Origin: Adineta steineri
Lineage: Eukaryota > Rotifera > Eurotatoria > Adinetida > Adinetidae
Reading direction: 5' to 3'
DNA length: 64,000 bases
Assembly (NCBI GenBank): GCA_905250115.1
Contig: CAJNOI010000022.1
Location: forward strand, 310,001 to 374,000
Below the pieces are notes generated by a model. It was not told where the DNA came from. It worked only from the letters and a program-made list of their open reading frames with translations, and made no database searches. The position numbers and the translations under genes were made by a program. This document shows positions 60,401 through 64,000 of the stretch, piece after piece (within the stretch, counting starts at the first letter, position 1; the number at the start of each line of letters is the position of its first letter).

Positions 60401-62848
60401 TAAATAAATTTAAAACAAAAGAAGAAGATAAATTTTATTAATTTAAGAATTTCTTCTTTGGTTGTTCTGGTGAAGCATTAACAAAACGTCTTCGTATAAA
60501 AACATTTGAAGCATTACTTCGTCAAGATATATCATATTTTGATGATCCAAATAACAATACAGGTGCATTATGTACACGTTTATCAACTGAAGCATCGGCT
60601 GTTCAAGGTGCGACTGGAATTCGATTTGGAATGTTACTACAAAGTTTTTGTTCACTTGTTGGTAGTCTTGTTATTGGTTTTATATTTTCTTGGCAATTAA
60701 CATTACTTATTATGGCTTTTATTCCATTAATGATTGCAGGAGGTTTTCTTCAAAGTCGATTAATGACTGGTTTTGCAAGTAAAGATAAAAAAGCTTTAGA
60801 AAATGCTGGAAAGGTTTTTAGTTTTTCTATTATTTTATTTTTTTACTTAATTAAATTTTATATTTAGATCGCTGTAGAAACAATTCAAAATATTCGAACA
60901 GTTGTACAACTAACTAAAGAAGATTATTTTTATGAAGAATATTCGAAAGTGCTAGAAATTCCTTATCGGTAATAACAGTTCTATTTGTGGAACACGATTT
61001 AAAAGATGTTGAAGTATTTATGAATAGAAATTTACACTCACAAACGTGACCGATATAGTATCGTAGTTAGTTACACTCACTACTATTCCTGATCTAGAAT
61101 AAGAACAAAACACAAAAAATTAACAAAGGTCAATGTTCATGTATTTTAACTGATGCCCTCTATATTGATCACTTAGTAATATTTGAATTATGGTCTATCT
61201 CAGAGTATTATTCTCTAATATCCATAGCATCATAGATATGACCATCGAACTCATACTGTTTAGGATAGATATGTCAGCAATTTCTTTTGTAACAACTATT
61301 AAAACGCTAACCAAGTGAGCTCATAATATATAAAGTAATCGTCTTGAAGATAGAAACAATAGTTAGGTCGTGTTTCATATTTTAATTCATTTTAAATCAT
61401 CAATAAAACGAGCACATACTTTTGGATTTTTTTATGCTACAACAGCTTCTATTATATTCTTTGCTATGGCTGCATTATTTATAGTTGGTGCTTATCTTAT
61501 AGATAAAAATAAAATTTCATTTGAAGATGTTTTAATGTAAGATGAATATGAATTTCTTTATTTCAAAATAAATTTTATTTATTTAGAGTTATGTATAGTG
61601 TCATGTTCAGTGCACAAAGTGTTGGTCAAACAGTTTCTTTGTAAAGAATTTCTTTTTTAAGTTTCGATTATGATTTACTTGTTTAAATAGAACACCGGAT
61701 TACAATAAAGCAATAGATGCTGGAGAAAAAATTTTAGATTTATTAGATCGAAAATCTTTAATTGATAATACATCAAATAATGGTGAACAAATTGTATGTT
61801 ATTATATTAAAATAAAGTATTTAAATTTGATATTTTTTGTTTCTAATAGGAAAACTTTAATGGAGAATTAGAATTTAATGGAATTGATTTGACATATCCA
61901 ACTAGACCTGAGTCAAAAGTTTTGAAAGGTTTTAATTTAAAAATCAAATCTGGGCAAAGAATTGCACTAGTTGGTAATTATTTTCTTTTCTAAATGAATT
62001 AATAAATTAATAAATAAATACATGTAGGTACATTGGGTTGTGGAAAATCAACAATTATTCAATTAATAGAGCGTTTTTATGATATAAACGAAGGTCAACT
62101 CGTAAAATTCTCGTTTTTTTTTGAAATTTTTCTTAGTAATTATTTTGTATTTAGTTAATTGATTCAAAAGATATTCGAAATCTTAATTTACAATGGTATC
62201 GATCTCAAAGTATATTAATTAATTTCTTTCTTTTTTTTTACAAATAAAATTCTTTTTTTTATTTAGTTGGTATTGTTTTTCAAGAACCAATTTTATTTAA
62301 TATGTCAATTAGAGAAAATATTTCTTATGGTGATAATAATCGTGATACTATTCCAATTGACGAGATTATTCAAGCAGCTGAAAAAGCAAATATTCATCAA
62401 TTTATTGAACAACTTCCACAAGTATATTTATAAGAAAAAATTTCCTTTTTTTCTAAAGGGTTATGAAACAAATTGTGGTGCAAAAGGAACTCAATTATCA
62501 GGTGGAGAAAAACAAAGAATAGCAATTGCTCGTGCATTACTTAGAAATCCTAAGATTCTTTTACTTGATGAAGGTATTAATTAGAAATAACTAATTAGAA
62601 AATTATTTATTTTTATTTCTAGCAACAAGTGCTTTAGATAGTGAAAATGAAAAAATCGTTCAAGATGCATTAGATCAAGCTCAAATGAATCGAACATCAA
62701 TAACAATTGCTCATCGTTTATCAACAATTCAAAATTCAGATGTTATTTGTGTTTTACATAATGGAAAAATTGTTGAATCTGGAAATCATCAAGAATTACT
62801 TCAACTTAAAGGTCGTTACTATCGATTAACATTACAAAAACTTGAATA
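57411..62848 (+). pseudogene. ABCB/P-glycoprotein-type full transporter (right-arm copy), disrupted
   Basis: Many short exons from MDQIQEK (57411) to a TAG at 62846-62848 encode TMD1-NBD1-TMD2-NBD2, the layout of plasma-membrane multidrug exporters. NBD1 has GSSGSGKST, LSGGQ and ILLLDE; NBD2 has [23 protein letters not shown] and ITIAHRLS. Lesions: the donor after NFYTSSS is TT instead of GT (57885); a CAA-to-TAA stop at 58011-58013; a 26-bp deletion near 58045 shifts the frame; and a 48-bp in-frame deletion at about 59870-59880 removes 16 residues of NBD1 including the H-loop (IAHRLS). The first two exons also do not join in frame as read. An intron at about 60972-61395 is much longer than the others. 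Most exons remain well preserved. Confidence 0.8.
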
Positions 62849-62938
62849 GAGTCTTTTTTTTTCAATAATATTCACTTGTCTATAAACTGAAACTATTTTA
62901 TTTTAATTCGTCAGAGTTTATGAAGTTTTACATTAGTC

Positions 62939-62993
62939 GAGGGTGGGTAGATGTGACTATGAGAGTATCATGATCAATTGCCACCCACACTCT
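62939..62993. repeat. GT/CA palindromic element, copy G
   Basis: GT arm GAGGGTGGGTAGATGTG (from 62939) and CA arm CCACCCACACTCTA (62980-62993), about 25 bp apart, in the 170-bp gap between the 3' ends of the ABC and SOD-like pseudogenes. Confidence 0.6.
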
Positions 62994-63019
62994 ATTCTTT
63001 CAAATTGGACAATAATTAT

Positions 63020-63780
63020 TCAACCAATGAGTATTGTTCTACATGCTATGCGAGGACTAGTATTTCTACAAAATCATGGTAACATCAATAAAGAAAAATT
63101 CTTAAATTAGTAGATGAATACTTATCCACTCGTGTTACTTTCATCTTTGTCTGTATGACCTCCACTATCAGCATTTACTTCAATATTGCCCAGATCAGCA
63201 ATATGTCGAACAGAATCTCTTGGCATCCCATGATACATCTAGTATAACAGATGAAGTGTAAAGATTATCTCTCTATTATAGTAAACTAAACTTACTGTAT
63301 GGATTGAAATGAACATCACCAGTTGTACAATTATTATTGTTTTCAATGGACTCCGAATGAACATGAAAACCCTATAAGTAGAAATTAATCATATAAGGAA
63401 TATCATCTCAAGACTATTGATGCTCAAATTAGTTCACCACCGAAAATCGTATTCGTTTACATTGAAAAACTAACTGTCTCCGATTGAATCGTAATAAGTC
63501 AAAATTACAAAAAAATCATAATAAAATGCTACACTTTAATGAAAGATATTGAACTGACACTTTATTCTTCAAAATATATACTTACTAATACTGCTAGAGG
63601 TCTTAGACGATTGACAAAACCAGTCATAATAACATTCCAGTCTACTTCCTACTCATATAAATTAATTGTTTCAATAAAAACATTTGTTCTTGCAAGTTAC
63701 ATCTCTCCATGAGCATGCATTGCATCACCTTGTCTTACAACAGCAACAATCAATATCAGAAATATAAAAATAAGTTTCAT
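63020..63780 (-). pseudogene. Secreted Cu/Zn superoxide dismutase-like (right-arm copy), disrupted
   Basis: Exon 1 (63780-63586) starts with a signal peptide MKLIFIFLILIVAVV and has a TAA at codon 28 (63697-63699; TAT in the left copy). Exon 2 (63371-63296) carries GFHVHSESIENN and GDVHFNPY with the copper ligands His-x-His and a further His. The next exon has YHGMPRDSVRHIADLGNIEV and NADSGG, matching the HG-x-P..RH-x-GDLGN block of Cu/Zn SODs. A last exon near 63065-63020 gives NTSPRIACRTILIG, the family's C-terminal N-x-x-x-R-x-AC segment. The exon 2 to 3 join is out of frame as read. Extracellular superoxide scavenging would be the ancestral role. It converges on the ABC pseudogene. Confidence 0.7.
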
Positions 63781-64000
63781 TATTAGTTATTCACAAATGT
63801 ATGAAAATGTTGTGTGATAATATATAGGACTAAAATAGAATAGAAGAACAACGATTATGCAAAAATTCGTATCTCTTATCACATACAGAGCACTAAAAAA
63901 AGGCATGAGTTTAAATTCCTCACAATGACATGTTATTTTACATCACTGCTGATAACAAGATCTTTTCAAGGTTATAGAACGTTTCTACAAAGAGAAAAGA

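Larger units (their letters stand above)
57605..64000. repeat. Right arm of the inverted duplication
   Basis: Matches the left arm (39566-43060) in inverted orientation: 57605-60810 with 43060-40050, and 63510-64000 with 39975-39566. The segment 60810-63510 has no counterpart in the left arm. Homology is still running at the window edge, so the true end is outside. Confidence 0.8.

Noticed and set aside
60420-60450. Stop codon in the right ABC copy after FIQVNKFKTKEEDKFY
   Set aside because: It lies in an intron: a donor follows TTTATTCAA and the acceptor AATTTAAG precedes AATTTCTTC, restoring the frame.

Overview
The window reads as nuclear DNA of a small animal, most plausibly a bdelloid rotifer. 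It is AT-rich and compact, with introns mostly of 50-75 bp. It carries animal genes (URI1, RPS24, a GT10 fucosyltransferase, a tetraspanin, ISWI, BLTP1 and dynein fragments, an FBXO25/32-like first exon) beside a large type I polyketide synthase, a diverged 7TM receptor and an F-box-like pseudogene of the kind bdelloids carry in many copies. The genus cannot be fixed from sequence alone. Two runs of exactly 100 N (9268-9367, 49201-49300) are scaffold gaps, so continuity across them is unproven.

Layout. 0-8 kb is gene-dense and looks intact: the 5' end of an unknown gene (-), URI1 and RPS24 (+, 55 bp apart, possibly an operon with trans-splicing), an alpha-1,3-fucosyltransferase (-), a U1-type zinc-finger protein (+) and a tetraspanin with a long cytoplasmic tail (-). 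9.7-18.4 kb is one four-exon PKS/FAS-like gene (-, 2,835 aa as spliced here) with order KS-AT-DH-(degenerate MT)-ER-KR-ACP-(degenerate TE). 18.8-34.4 kb is a pseudogene tract: a dynein heavy-chain C-terminal fragment and an internal piece of BLTP1 (KIAA1109/tweek), both on the minus strand and meeting at about 22.5-22.9 kb. A 125-bp hAT-like MITE with perfect 37-bp ends lies in the BLTP1 part. 34.4-39.4 kb is gene-poor and holds a ~360-bp tandem repeat and an F-box-like pseudogene. 39.6-64 kb is built around a diverged inverted duplication. Each arm carries an ABCB-type transporter pseudogene and a secreted Cu/Zn-SOD-like pseudogene, with different lesions in the two arms. Between the arms lie a piggyBac-like non-autonomous element, an intact 7TM receptor, an orphan F-box exon at a gap, and the ISWI remodeller, whose frame is broken three times, each time at an A/T homopolymer.

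The most unusual structure is a dispersed family of short palindromic GT-rich/CA-rich elements (seven clear copies, about 45-75 bp). Two of them bracket the tandem array and one sits at the point where homology between the inverted arms ends. They recall G/T-rich telomeric sequence but occur inside the window as separate foldback units. The PKS is the main metabolic candidate for a laterally acquired or lineage-specific pathway. All exon limits were worked out by eye from splice signals and reading-frame continuity; no database search or computed alignment was run.
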